DNA of 64,000 bases from Streptococcus mitis SK564 (GCF_000148525.1 NZ_AEDU01000022.1:62001-126000); one strand, 5' to 3'; shown: positions 15,991-23,780, counted from the first letter of the stretch. A program made the numbers and translations. The notes: generated by a model from the letters alone, not told the origin.

Positions 15991-16363
15991 TGAGATAAAA
16001 TAGAGAATAAAACTAGCTATTTAATAAGGATTTAGATTATAGAATTTAACATTTTTATAGTGTTGTCTTGATTCAGCTATCAGTTTTTTCTGTACAATTG
16101 TATCAATTTATCTTTTTGTGTTTGTGGTTAGTAATGCGCGTGATAATGGGATTTCTAAGGGGCGATTAAAAAATAGAATAGTAATGGATGTATGTGAATT
16201 TTGCTATTCACCGATTAACTCTCTATATCAAAAATGTGTTAGTAATGTGGAATTGTCTGAAAGAGATTCATGTGATGTAACGGATATACAAAATCCCTGC
16301 AATGAGTAATTGCAGGGATTTTCAGGTAACTAGGAAAACTTTGTAAGTATAGGGAATATTGTT
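15991..16363. other. AT-rich non-coding stretch with terminator
   Basis: No convincing gene is seen. A 63-codon frame at 16118-16309 runs into the hairpin at 16288-16322 (AAAATCCCTGCAAT / ATTGCAGGGATTTT), a bidirectional terminator between the primase operon and the leftward membrane operon. Confidence 0.65.
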
Positions 16364-17455
16364 TTAGTCTATTTTGTAGTAGACAGCTTTTTCATCAGAT
16401 GGATGTGTTTGAGTAATGATAATTCTAGTTTTACTTTTATCAGTTGGGTCTTCGATTGATACCATTTGGTTATTCTCAAATCGTTTCATAGGTATACTTG
16501 TTCCAGGGGGATATATTCCCATTGCAGCTCCTATAGGTCCTGAGCTGATACTAAAACCTATGTGTCCATCGCTTCCCATGCCTGACTGAGCTATCTGTCC
16601 TCCTTTTGTTAACCCATTCTTATTAAACACTATTTCATATCCTAGTTCATTCCTCCAAGTACCAGCTATACTAGAGTAGTCTCCATGTAGAATAGCCTGT
16701 GTATCAATTTCTTGTGTTGTATTTTCTGTGTGCTTTTCTTCTGTGGGAGTCGTGATAAGTGTGGCATCAGTAGCAACCCAGAATTGAAATTTTTCAGAGT
16801 CTTCCATGATTCTGACTGTGAAAGTAACGGTTGCTCCTTCTTGCCATCCTTCAATCATAGATTTCTTAATTTGTATTTGTACACCAGTTATAGGAGCATT
16901 ACTAGCTTTTACCCAAATAGTATGGTATGTTTCTAGAGCTTTAAAATGTCCTACGTATGCTTCCCAAAATTTTTGGCGTGTTAGTTCTGCTGTGAAGCGG
17001 TATAGTTGACCAGTTTTTAACCTACCATCATTTTCCATGTCTCGAAGCTCTTCGGCTGTCGTGTCTATTATACTATCTTCAGTTGAGCTAGAGCTTGTGG
17101 TAGATGTGCTGGATGATGCAGAGAAACTAGAAGTAGTAGATGAGATTTGTTGTGAAGAGTGACTATCTACTGTTTCTATATTTTCATTTAGATGTCTAAA
17201 GAATAAAAAAGTAGCTCCTATAATGGTAAGAAGTAGAAGTGTAATTGAGGTTATAAGAATCCAAAATTTGTTGCTCTGTGGTAGAGGACAAACTACTACG
17301 TGATTCTGATTTTGGTAAACTTCAACAATATCGTTTACTTTAGGATGAAAAGTTAACTCATTGATAGGAACATTTAGAGTCTCATTTGTGTGGAGTCGAA
17401 TGATAATATGTGTTTCTGAAACGTGAATAATTTGGTTATGTTTTTTATTTTTCAT
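16364..17455 (-). CDS. Membrane-anchored protein: cytosolic beta domain, Ser-rich linker, OB-like and DUF6287-like parts
   Basis: A 363-residue protein with a ~60-residue N-terminal domain of short beta strands (ending NDIVEVYQNQ) inside the cell. One membrane helix (~70-92) follows, then a Ser/Thr-rich linker (~100-125). An OB-like domain (RFTAELTRQKFWEA...TVTFTVRIMED, ~145-235) and a lipocalin-like C-terminus (YSSIAGTWRNELGYEIVFNKNG) resembling DUF6287 complete it. The N-terminal domain is paralogous to that of the next gene upstream. Last gene of a five-gene operon. Function unknown; it likely acts at the membrane-wall interface. Confidence 0.75.
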   Translation of the reverse strand: MKNKKHNQIIHVSETHIIIRLHTNETLNVPINELTFHPKVNDIVEVYQNQNHVVVCPLPQSNKFWILITSITLLLLTIIGATFLFFRHLNENIETVDSHSSQQISSTTSSFSASSSTSTTSSSSTEDSIIDTTAEELRDMENDGRLKTGQLYRFTAELTRQKFWEAYVGHFKALETYHTIWVKASNAPITGVQIQIKKSMIEGWQEGATVTFTVRIMEDSEKFQFWVATDATLITTPTEEKHTENTTQEIDTQAILHGDYSSIAGTWRNELGYEIVFNKNGLTKGGQIAQSGMGSDGHIGFSISSGPIGAAMGIYPPGTSIPMKRFENNQMVSIEDPTDKSKTRIIITQTHPSDEKAVYYKID

Positions 17456-17461
17456 GTAGTA

Positions 17462-18199
17462 TTAGTTCTCGTACATATAGGCAACCATGAGAGGTAGTGT
17501 TTTTGTGGATTTAAAGACCGTTTCATAACTTTGTCTTCCTTTTACTAGTCCGTACAATGTTATATGGTCATCTTCGGCTATAACTCTATTGTTGTATTCA
17601 GAAGGAATAGAAACCAAAATAATTTTATCATAGTCATCATTTATGGCTACACGCAGTGTGTAGGCTTTCCCATCTTCCATAGCTTGTAAAACTTTACCAT
17701 ATACTCTTACTTTAGTATCTACGGCTATTTCATCATGATTCCACTTGTTATAGTCTACTTCACCATAATTTGCTTTATCATTATCTACAGTAATCTTAGG
17801 TTTTGATGGTACTGAGGATGAGGAACTGGAACTACTTTCCTTTAAGGAAGATGAAGAGGTAGAGCTACTTTTTTTGGATGATGAAATTTGTTTTGATGTT
17901 GAACTTGAAGTTGTTTGATTGTTTGAAATTTGTTTTTTAGTATTTATAAAACTTATAACAATAATTACAAACAGTAATAGTAGAGTGACTATAATTCCTA
18001 TTTTTTTAGATTTGTTCTTTTTCTCTATGTTGTTCTTGTTGATGTCGACTTTTATGACAATACCTTCATAAACTTCTACATAATCCCCTATACTAGGTTC
18101 AAAGTCACAAGATTCAATAGCAATTTCCTTTAAACTTCCATCTTCATAACCTATATAAGCAGTATCTTCAGTTATTTTAATAATTTTCCCTATGTTCAT
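17462..18199 (-). CDS. Membrane-anchored protein with cytosolic beta domain and extracellular OB-like domain
   Basis: A 245-residue protein. Its N-terminal KOW/SH3-like beta domain (~1-52) ends GDYVEVYEG, matching NDIVEVYQN in the downstream neighbour. A membrane helix (~66-86), an almost pure Ser/Thr linker (~92-132) and a C-terminal OB-like domain (TKVRVYGKVLQAMEDGKAYTL, ITLYGLVKGRQSYET) follow. GGAGAG precedes the ATG. A broken paralog of its C-terminal part lies at 20826-20951. The joining of a cytosolic beta domain to a secreted OB fold is unusual. No function assigned. Confidence 0.75.
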   Translation of the reverse strand: MNIGKIIKITEDTAYIGYEDGSLKEIAIESCDFEPSIGDYVEVYEGIVIKVDINKNNIEKKNKSKKIGIIVTLLLLFVIIVISFINTKKQISNNQTTSSSTSKQISSSKKSSSTSSSSLKESSSSSSSSVPSKPKITVDNDKANYGEVDYNKWNHDEIAVDTKVRVYGKVLQAMEDGKAYTLRVAINDDYDKIILVSIPSEYNNRVIAEDDHITLYGLVKGRQSYETVFKSTKTLPLMVAYMYEN

Positions 18200-18209
18200 T
18201 AGTACTCTC

Positions 18210-19013
18210 CTATTTTAATATTCCAGAAAACTTAACTTCATCAGGTGCCATTACATAACGATTCACAGCGACTTCTTCCCCACTGAGAGTGTAATAGAAT
18301 CTAGGGCTATTTACTCCGTGGGATTTGGCAATTTTATATAAAGATTTGTTTAATGCACTGATAATTGCTCTAAGTTCTTTGTTTGAATACGAAGCATTAT
18401 TTTCTGTGAGAATGATTCTGATGCCAAGTGTTACAGATGTTTTTTCCATTTCAAGCATATGTGCTCCTGATTGTGTATTTACTTTATCTACACCTCCTTG
18501 AATTGCATTATAGAAAGCATCTAAATCTACTTTTCTGTTTTCTTCATTAGACTTTTTTTCAGATTCTTTAGATTTTTTCTCTGCTTCCTCTTTCAATTTT
18601 TTCTGTTTTTCCCGTTCTTCCCGTTCTTCTCGTTCTTTCCGCTCTTTTTCTTCTTTAATCTTTTCGATTTGTTTATTAAGTTTTAATTCCACTTCGTTTA
18701 CACGGGAGGACAAACTACTAATTTTGTACTCGTGGTCGTTTGGATATCTATCTTCTAGGTATTTAATTTCCTTTTTAACAGATGACAATTCACTATCATC
18801 AGAAACAAGCTTCAAAGCTTCCTCTAACGTTATATTTTGTTTTATATTTGTTGTGTTATTTTCTAGTGCTTCAACTAGCTTAGTAACACGTTCCGTATCT
18901 TTAACATATTGTTGATTACCATAGCTTATTGCAATATAAGCAAATAATCCAAATAATAAAGTAAATATCACTAGAAAACCTACAATATATTTATAAATTT
19001 TTTCTTGGTTCAT
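18210..19013 (-). CDS. Membrane protein with long charged coiled coil
   Basis: A 267-residue protein with one N-terminal membrane helix (~9-31) and a long extracytoplasmic helix. The helix includes a Lys/Glu/Arg run near residues 118-158 (coiled coil). A ~100-residue C-terminal domain (AFYNAIQGGVDKVNTQSG...FYYTLSGEEVAVNRYVM) has no family I recognise. Start ATG 19013 follows AAGGAA. It is 3 bp from the thioredoxin-like gene and probably a scaffold for the other products of this operon. Confidence 0.7.
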   Translation of the reverse strand: MNQEKIYKYIVGFLVIFTLLFGLFAYIAISYGNQQYVKDTERVTKLVEALENNTTNIKQNITLEEALKLVSDDSELSSVKKEIKYLEDRYPNDHEYKISSLSSRVNEVELKLNKQIEKIKEEKERKEREEREEREKQKKLKEEAEKKSKESEKKSNEENRKVDLDAFYNAIQGGVDKVNTQSGAHMLEMEKTSVTLGIRIILTENNASYSNKELRAIISALNKSLYKIAKSHGVNSPRFYYTLSGEEVAVNRYVMAPDEVKFSGILK

Positions 19014-19016
19014 TAT

Positions 19017-19454
19017 TTATTCCTTTCTTATAAATGACTCAATCACTTCAACACTAGCTTGACTTGCTTTCGGTAATATGTCATATACTGTACCATTTGT
19101 GAAGTAAGTGAGATTGGGGATTGTTTTGAATCCTACATTTGTTTTAAAGTTATTCCAACTTGTCTTATCTATATGCTCACTATCTAAGTAATACACAGTT
19201 GTCTCAGTTTTATCTACTGCTTTTGCTAGCTTTGGAGCAAATTCTTGGCAGTATGGACAACTCTCTCTCCCTGTGTATAGGTAAAAGCTTTCTTTATGTT
19301 GTATTTTCTGTTCCACAGCCTCTAAACTTATCTTTTGGAGTCTCTTTATAGCTATCTGGTATTCTGTTTGTGGTAGAGTAGTTAAGTATGCTGTGAATGT
19401 GACGATTATAATAAGTAGTAGTGACAGTAGAATAAGAACTTTTTTACTATTCAT
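19017..19454 (-). CDS. Membrane-anchored thioredoxin-like protein (bacteriocin transport accessory type)
   Basis: A 145-residue protein with an N-terminal membrane helix (~6-26) and an extracytoplasmic thioredoxin fold. The motif SCPYCQEF (Cys ~66 and ~69) and cis-Pro region FKTIPNLTYF are present. It resembles the bacteriocin-transport accessory (PedC/Bta) group, which oxidises or isomerises disulfides outside the cell. ATG 19454 overlaps the end of the upstream gene by 8 bp; a GTG at 19457 is also in frame. Its Cys-containing operon partner ends in an Excalibur motif, a possible substrate. Confidence 0.8.
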   Translation of the reverse strand: MNSKKVLILLSLLLIIIVTFTAYLTTLPQTEYQIAIKRLQKISLEAVEQKIQHKESFYLYTGRESCPYCQEFAPKLAKAVDKTETTVYYLDSEHIDKTSWNNFKTNVGFKTIPNLTYFTNGTVYDILPKASQASVEVIESFIRKE

Positions 19455-20286
19455 CACATCCGTATCCGTCTTTGTCTCTATCTAGCCATGGACCATATTG
19501 TGGGTCACTAGCAGGTATGTTTACACGTCCTGCTTTTCGTGCTTCCTTACAGTTTTTGAACGGTCTTAAATTTGATTGTGGAGCAGGTGTAGACGATTGT
19601 GTAGGAGTGGTTGTGGTGTGAGATGAAGCTTGTTCTTGCTCTTTTGCTCGTGAAGATGCTTTCCTTTCCTCCTCTTTTGATTTGGAGGCTTCAATACTTG
19701 CTTTTTCCTCTTCTTGTGCTTTTTCTGTTTTTCTCACTTCACTGATTACTAACGAACCTTTATCGATTGAATCATATTTTTCTAAAGATACTGTATTTCC
19801 TGTATAGACCATAAGTTCATTCATTTTCACAGCTAGTGATTCAGGTGTACGGATAAGAAGCTTCTTACCTGTTATGTTGTACTCACGGTATTCATCTTTT
19901 TCTTCAATCCCAATTACCTCAGCTTCAACTTCGTAGAGTTTATCTGTGTTAGAGAGTTTGTGTGCTACCTCTCTCAGTGCTTTGGCTCGCAGTATGATTT
20001 TAATTTGTGGTGTATTTAGATAAGCATCTACAGCTATATGTCCAGTTGGAGACCATTTCTCTATTTTAGAGCTAGTTTCACTACTAGATGATGAAGTAGA
20101 GGAAGATGAACTAGACTGTTTAACTTGTGAAGACTGTTTGACAGAATCACTAGCCTTGGTTTGAGCTTGTGAGTGTTTAGTGCTACCGCTAGTTAGTAGT
20201 GTGAAGAACAAAATGAGGATAAGCAATAGTACAATACCACCTATAATCTTTTGTTCTTTGCTTAATTCCTTAAGCTTTTTAAGCAT
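19447..20286 (-). CDS. Membrane-anchored protein with OB-like part and C-terminal Excalibur domain
   Basis: A 279-residue protein with a membrane helix (~14-32), Ser-rich linker (~38-72), OB-like region (~78-185), Lys/Glu/Ala-rich helix and Thr/Ser/Pro spacer. It ends in an Excalibur domain (FKNCKEARKAG at ~243, and DRDKDGYGCDE at the end), whose DxDxDGxxC loop binds Ca2+ extracellularly in known members. GGAGG precedes ATG 20286. It is first in the leftward five-gene operon and divergent from the XRE gene at 20471. Confidence 0.8.
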   Translation of the reverse strand: MLKKLKELSKEQKIIGGIVLLLILILFFTLLTSGSTKHSQAQTKASDSVKQSSQVKQSSSSSSTSSSSSETSSKIEKWSPTGHIAVDAYLNTPQIKIILRAKALREVAHKLSNTDKLYEVEAEVIGIEEKDEYREYNITGKKLLIRTPESLAVKMNELMVYTGNTVSLEKYDSIDKGSLVISEVRKTEKAQEEEKASIEASKSKEEERKASSRAKEQEQASSHTTTTPTQSSTPAPQSNLRPFKNCKEARKAGRVNIPASDPQYGPWLDRDKDGYGCDE

Positions 20287-20470
20287 ATATAACCTCCAAA
20301 TGTTTAACTTTATTTAATGAAATAAAATAAATATTTCCTAATAGTTATAATTATATCACACAAACTTTAACAATAGAATATGTTTTTATTAAATATTAAA
20401 CTATAGAGAATGTAAACCTGATTGTTTAATCTATAAGATAGATAGTAGATTTAACATAGAGGGTGAAGGA
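20287..20470. promoter_or_regulatory. Divergent control region of the membrane operon and its XRE gene
   Basis: A 184-bp very AT-rich gap between divergent starts. An imperfect dyad TTTAATCTA...TAGATTTAA (about 20424-20455) lies before the XRE gene and could be its operator. No confident -35/-10 pair was assigned. Confidence 0.4.
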
Positions 20471-20797
20471 ATGGATGATATATTAGAAAATATAAGTAAT
20501 CAGATACGAGACTTACGAGCTTCAAAGAAGATTACACAGCAAGAATTAGCAGAAAGAACAAATCTAAGTGTTCCTTATATCAGTCAGATAGAAAATAATC
20601 ATAGAAATATCTCTTTGGAAACTTTTGTGAAGATTGTTGATGCTTTAGAAGTTCCGTTGAGTGATTTTTTCTTACCTTATTCTGTTCCACAAGATACAGA
20701 GATGATGGAACTGTTATTGAAGATTCAGAAACACCCACAGCATAAGATGATTGTTCATAAGGTGATGGAAATACTTGAATTAAGCCAAGATAGTTAG
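20471..20797 (+). CDS. XRE-family regulator of the membrane operon
   Basis: A 108-residue protein with an HTH_3 domain (ITQQELAERTNLSVPYISQIENNHRNISLE, ~20-50) and a short helical C-terminus (MMELLLKIQKHPQHKMIVHKVMEIL). AGGGTGAAGGA precedes the ATG. Being divergent from, and alone beside, the five-gene membrane operon, it is the likely local regulator. It is distinct from the element repressor at 12954. Confidence 0.85.
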   Translation: MDDILENISNQIRDLRASKKITQQELAERTNLSVPYISQIENNHRNISLETFVKIVDALEVPLSDFFLPYSVPQDTEMMELLLKIQKHPQHKMIVHKVMEILELSQDS

Positions 20798-20807
20798 TGA
20801 TAAATAA

Positions 20808-20840
20808 AAAGCACTAAAGAGTAATTTATACTAAATCTAT
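20808..20840. repeat. Direct repeat, left copy (partner at 22941-22975)
   Basis: The 20-bp core GTAATTTATACTAAATCTAT (20821-20840) is identical to 22956-22975, and the flanking 13-15 bp also match imperfectly. The two copies bracket the choline-binding protein gene; the right one abuts the element A attachment core. Confidence 0.75.
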
Positions 20841-20951
20841 CCAACCATATATAGTTGTTTTAGTATCTATTATTATTTCATCATGCTTAAAATTGTTATA
20901 GTCTCTCTCGAAGTGATTTTTAATAGTAATCTGTAGGTCGGGTGATTAGAA
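20826..20951 (-). pseudogene. Remnant of an OB-domain membrane protein gene
   Basis: Reading leftward, about 41 codons encode DYNNFKHDEIIIDTKTTIYG and then a stop. This matches DYNKWNHDEIAVDTKVRVYG in the intact protein at 17462-18199. An in-frame stop lies just upstream of the fragment and the protein is cut short after WIDLV, so it is the decayed middle of a paralog. It shows that the membrane operon family once had another member in this element. Confidence 0.7.
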
Positions 20952-21063
20952 ATTATCTGTACTGTTTGTATATTGTGAGGATTAGAGGTTACATTATTCA
21001 GATAAGGAATGAGAATTATTTTTCTTAATTGAAGAGGTCGATTAAAAAACAAAAAGAAAAAAG

Positions 21064-21092
21064 AAAGCACTGAATCTGAATATTCAGCGCTT
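21064..21092 (-). terminator. Terminator of the choline-binding protein gene
   Basis: AGCACTGAAT and ATTCAGCGCT pair; the leftward transcript then has a run of U-rich sequence. Confidence 0.7.
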
Positions 21093-21117
21093 ATCTATTT
21101 TCTTAAAAAACGTGTTA

Positions 21118-22518
21118 CTAAATCCATTCCCCATTAGCATTTACAGTATAACCATCAACTGTAGTGCTTACTGCTAATGCTCCTGAGCTATAAGAGTAGT
21201 ACCATTTAGTGCTGACTTGATACCAACCAGTTTTCATAGAACCTGATTCAGTGAGGTAATACCAAGTACCACTTTGACTAAGCCAGCCAGTCTGCATAGA
21301 GCCTGAGCTGTTTAGGTAGTACCATGTACCAGATTGATTGAGCCAACCTGTTTGCATAGCTCCTGAACCGTTGAGATAATACCAAGTTCCATTAACTTTT
21401 TGCCAACCTGTTTTCATAGAGCCTGAATCAGTCAAATAGTACCAAGAGCCTCCTTGATTTAACCAACCAGTCTTCATTTCTCCATCTTGTGCTAGGTAAT
21501 ACCATGCACCGTTTACTTGAACCCAGCCAGATTGCTTGTTCTTTGATTGGTCATAGTAGAACCATTTACCATTTTCTTGCACCCAACCTTGTTTCTGTGT
21601 TGTAGCTTCTTCTTTTTTAGTAGTACTTTCGTCTACTTTCTTTTGCTTCAGTTCATTCTCCTGTTTTTTTAATGGTTCTTCAGCTTTAACTGTAGTATCA
21701 CTCTTAGGTTTCTTTATTCCCTCTTTAATTTTTTCAAGAGAGTCATATCCTCTACGCTTATTTATTTCTGCAACATAGTCAGCATAGGGTGTATCTCCAC
21801 CCTCAAAAGGGTTCCCAGTAGTTTGGCTAATCGTTTTAGATTCATAGGGGTCTTCGACTTTTCCTGTTTCAGGATGATACCAAGCAAGTACGCCTGCTTC
21901 CCCCCAGTAGAATATACCCCAATTATTTCTGAGAACATCTCCCACATATTTTAAATCTTCACTGTTTGCATATTTTTTATCTGCAATTATTCTTTCTATA
22001 TACTCAGCTTCTTGTCTTTTCTTTTCTTCTGACCTGTTTCTTCTAGTTTCTTTAAGTTTTTCTATGTATTCTTTATGTCTCTTTGCTTGTTCCTCTTTGT
22101 CTTTATCAAACTCTTTTTTGATTTTATCAAAACTATCATACCCTCTAAGGCGGTTTGTTTCAGCAATATAGACACTCGAGACTAAACCAACATCATCAAA
22201 AGGGTAACCATAATGTATTTTCTCATATTCGGTTACATTTAAAGGGTCTAATATAATTTCATTTTCAGGCTGATACCAAGCAAGTTCTCCATTTTTACCC
22301 CAGTAAAATACGCCACTATTTCGAGCAATTTTTTGATTTTGCATTTTAAAATCTTCATCCCAAATAGCTTTCGTCTTCTTTGGAATATCATTTATTATTT
22401 TACTAATTCTTTCAGTCTCGCTTTTATTAATTACATGGTCTGCTGAGACAGACTTAACACCAGCAAAAACTATAAACAATGCTATAAGCGCTGTAATAAT
22501 TGTGTTTTTCTTTTTCAC
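21118..22518 (-). CDS. Choline-binding surface protein with duplicated WYxPE module
   Basis: A 466-residue secreted protein. The signal peptide ends near SVSA (residue 26). Two copies of an ~80-residue module follow, beginning GVFYWGKNGELAWYQPE (~70) and GIFYWGEAGVLAWYHPE (~207); both finish RGYDS(F/L)(D/E)KIK. A Lys/Glu-rich spacer comes next. About seven 20-residue choline-binding repeats (GW...GxWYYL, ~308-450) complete it, with closing YTVNANGEWI. These repeats hold proteins to phosphocholine on teichoic acid, which mitis-group streptococci carry. The duplicated N-terminal module is not one I recognise. A -10 TATAAT is at 22602-22607 (minus). Confidence 0.9.
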   Translation of the reverse strand: MKKKNTIITALIALFIVFAGVKSVSADHVINKSETERISKIINDIPKKTKAIWDEDFKMQNQKIARNSGVFYWGKNGELAWYQPENEIILDPLNVTEYEKIHYGYPFDDVGLVSSVYIAETNRLRGYDSFDKIKKEFDKDKEEQAKRHKEYIEKLKETRRNRSEEKKRQEAEYIERIIADKKYANSEDLKYVGDVLRNNWGIFYWGEAGVLAWYHPETGKVEDPYESKTISQTTGNPFEGGDTPYADYVAEINKRRGYDSLEKIKEGIKKPKSDTTVKAEEPLKKQENELKQKKVDESTTKKEEATTQKQGWVQENGKWFYYDQSKNKQSGWVQVNGAWYYLAQDGEMKTGWLNQGGSWYYLTDSGSMKTGWQKVNGTWYYLNGSGAMQTGWLNQSGTWYYLNSSGSMQTGWLSQSGTWYYLTESGSMKTGWYQVSTKWYYSYSSGALAVSTTVDGYTVNANGEWI

Positions 22519-22973
22519 TTTAAATACTCCTTTGTTTTATAATTCATTTCAAGCAATAAGAAGTCATTTAAACTTTATTACTTAAATATAAATCGTAAAT
22601 TATTATACCATAAATCAAGTAATATCACTATATTTTCATAAAACACCTCCTGTTTTATATTTATGTTTAAAACATTGTTAAACACTATCCTAATTATATC
22701 ACAGTTACATATATATTAGTTAATGTTTTTAATAATTTTTTAACTCTAGCAAATGTAAAATATACACCTTAATCTACAAGATGAATGGGGTAAAATAAAA
22801 AGCACCTAAACGGTACTTCTTACTTGCCTACTGAACTCATCACCATGAAATTTGTACTCCTTTTTGTCCACCTCGGAGTAAAGTTTAATCTATTTTATTT
22901 AATATGTAAATTCTAAAAATACTACAGAATCAACATTTATAAAGCATACCAAAGTGTAATTTATACTAAATCT
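22519..22973. other. AT-rich gene-free right end of element A
   Basis: It holds the promoter of the choline-binding protein gene (TATAAT on the minus strand, 22602-22607). At 22637-22639 a strong ribosome site and ATG on the minus strand meet a stop after three codons. It also holds the right arm-type repeats and the right direct repeat. No gene is seen. Confidence 0.6.
22851..22872. repeat. Right integrase arm-type repeats, element A
   Basis: TTTGTACTCC-TTTTTGTCCACC: the GTxCxCC units repeat with a 12-bp period (22854 and 22866), matching 19 of 22 positions of the left pair at 11711-11732. Confidence 0.65.
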
Positions 22974-22975
22974 AT
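22941..22975. repeat. Direct repeat, right copy (partner at 20808-20840)
   Basis: See the left copy. The identical 20 bp ends at 22975 and overlaps the first two bases of the attachment core at 22974. Confidence 0.75.
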
Positions 22976-22989
22976 TCTACAACAAAATG
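22974..22989 (+). other. Right attachment core of element A with displaced rpsD tail
   Basis: ATTCTACAACAAAATG is identical to 11617-11632. It continues TTGTAA, so TTC TAC AAC AAA ATG TTG TAA still encodes FYNKML and a stop. The original end of rpsD is thus preserved on the chromosome side. Confidence 0.9.
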
Positions 22990-23034
22990 TTGTAATATTT
23001 TATTGAATAAGATAGGCTTTAGAGCCTTGATATT

Positions 23035-23070
23035 AAGCACTTTGGGGCGTTTTCCCTTAGTGCTTTTTTT
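23035..23070 (+). terminator. Original rpsD terminator left behind by element A
   Basis: AAGCACT and AGTGCTT arms with a 17-base loop and TTTTTTT, 40 bp behind the displaced rpsD stop codon. Confidence 0.75.
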
Positions 23071-23094
23071 GTTTTTACTACCAGCTATAAGTAT

Positions 23095-23134
23095 CTATAC
23101 GCAACTAGACCTGTATAGTTTAAAGTGATATAAT
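23095..23134 (+). promoter_or_regulatory. Promoter/operator of the toxin-antitoxin operon
   Basis: TATAAT at 23129-23134 and an inverted repeat CTATAC (23095-23100)/GTATAG (23113-23118) around the -35 position. Such dyads are typically bound by the antitoxin or its complex. Confidence 0.55.
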
Positions 23135-23155
23135 AGTCTAAAAGGAGGTGCTACT

Positions 23156-23443
23156 ATGAATGTTTTAGAAAAAAACACACAGGTAAACTTTAAGACTAAC
23201 AGAGACTTGTTAGAGAAGGCTAAAGCTATTATCACATCGCAAAATCTTGATATGACAGCCAGTTTTAACTTGTTTTTAGAACACATTGTAGAAAATAAAG
23301 CCTTGCCATTTGAAACTCAAGTAGACAAAGAAAGAGAAGAACTTCTATTAGGATTGCGTGCCGAAATTGCCCGTAGCTTTGAGGATTTAGAACATGGAAG
23401 GACTTACAGCCTTGATGAAGTGAGGGCTAACCTTGGAATTTAA
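23156..23443 (+). CDS. RelB/DinJ-like antitoxin
   Basis: A 95-residue protein with a ribbon-helix-helix N-terminus (TQVNFKTNRDLLEKAKAIITSQNLDMTASFNLFLEHIV), as in RelB/DinJ antitoxins, and a C-terminal toxin-wrapping helix (LDEVRANLGI). AAAGGAGG precedes the ATG. It overlaps the toxin gene by 11 bp. Antitoxins of this kind bind the partner nuclease and autorepress the operon. Confidence 0.85.
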   Translation: MNVLEKNTQVNFKTNRDLLEKAKAIITSQNLDMTASFNLFLEHIVENKALPFETQVDKEREELLLGLRAEIARSFEDLEHGRTYSLDEVRANLGI

Positions 23444-23780
23444 CGAGAACTCATATAGCCTTATTATCTCTGAAACGGTACAAGAACAGCTAAGAGGTAT
23501 TAAAGATTATATCTCAGCTAACTACTTTTCAGAACAGGCAGGAGCAAACACAGTTAAGAATATTCTTTACGGATTGGAACGTCTTGAAGTTTTCCCGGAA
23601 GCAGGATTTGATGCTGATGAAAGAGTAGGAGTTATTATATACCCACCCCACAAAACTCGATGCATCATTTTAGGCGATTACCTAGCCTTCTATCATATTT
23701 TAGAGGATAGAAAAGCTGTCTTTGTATCAGATATTATTCATAGCAAACAGGATTACATTCGCTTGTTCAAGAAAAAATAG
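23433..23780 (+). CDS. RelE/ParE-family toxin
   Basis: A 115-residue RelE/ParE-fold protein. It has the N-terminal helix pair (AQEQ-like ETVQEQLRGIKDYIS), RVGVIIYPPHKTRCIILGDYLAFYHI and VFVSDIIHSKQDYIRLF, the strands that form the active face. The start is TTG 23433, since no in-frame ATG exists, inside the end of the antitoxin gene. The pair would stabilise the integrated DNA. Whether it cuts ribosome-bound mRNA (RelE) or poisons gyrase (ParE) cannot be decided here. Confidence 0.82.
   Translation: MEFNENSYSLIISETVQEQLRGIKDYISANYFSEQAGANTVKNILYGLERLEVFPEAGFDADERVGVIIYPPHKTRCIILGDYLAFYHILEDRKAVFVSDIIHSKQDYIRLFKKK

Noticed and set aside
16118..16309. 63-codon frame after the structured region of element A
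   Set aside because: No ribosome site, odd composition, and its end overlaps a clear terminator hairpin.
20873..21070. 65-codon minus-strand frame near the OB-protein remnant
   Set aside because: It is in a different frame from the recognisable remnant and shows no domain.
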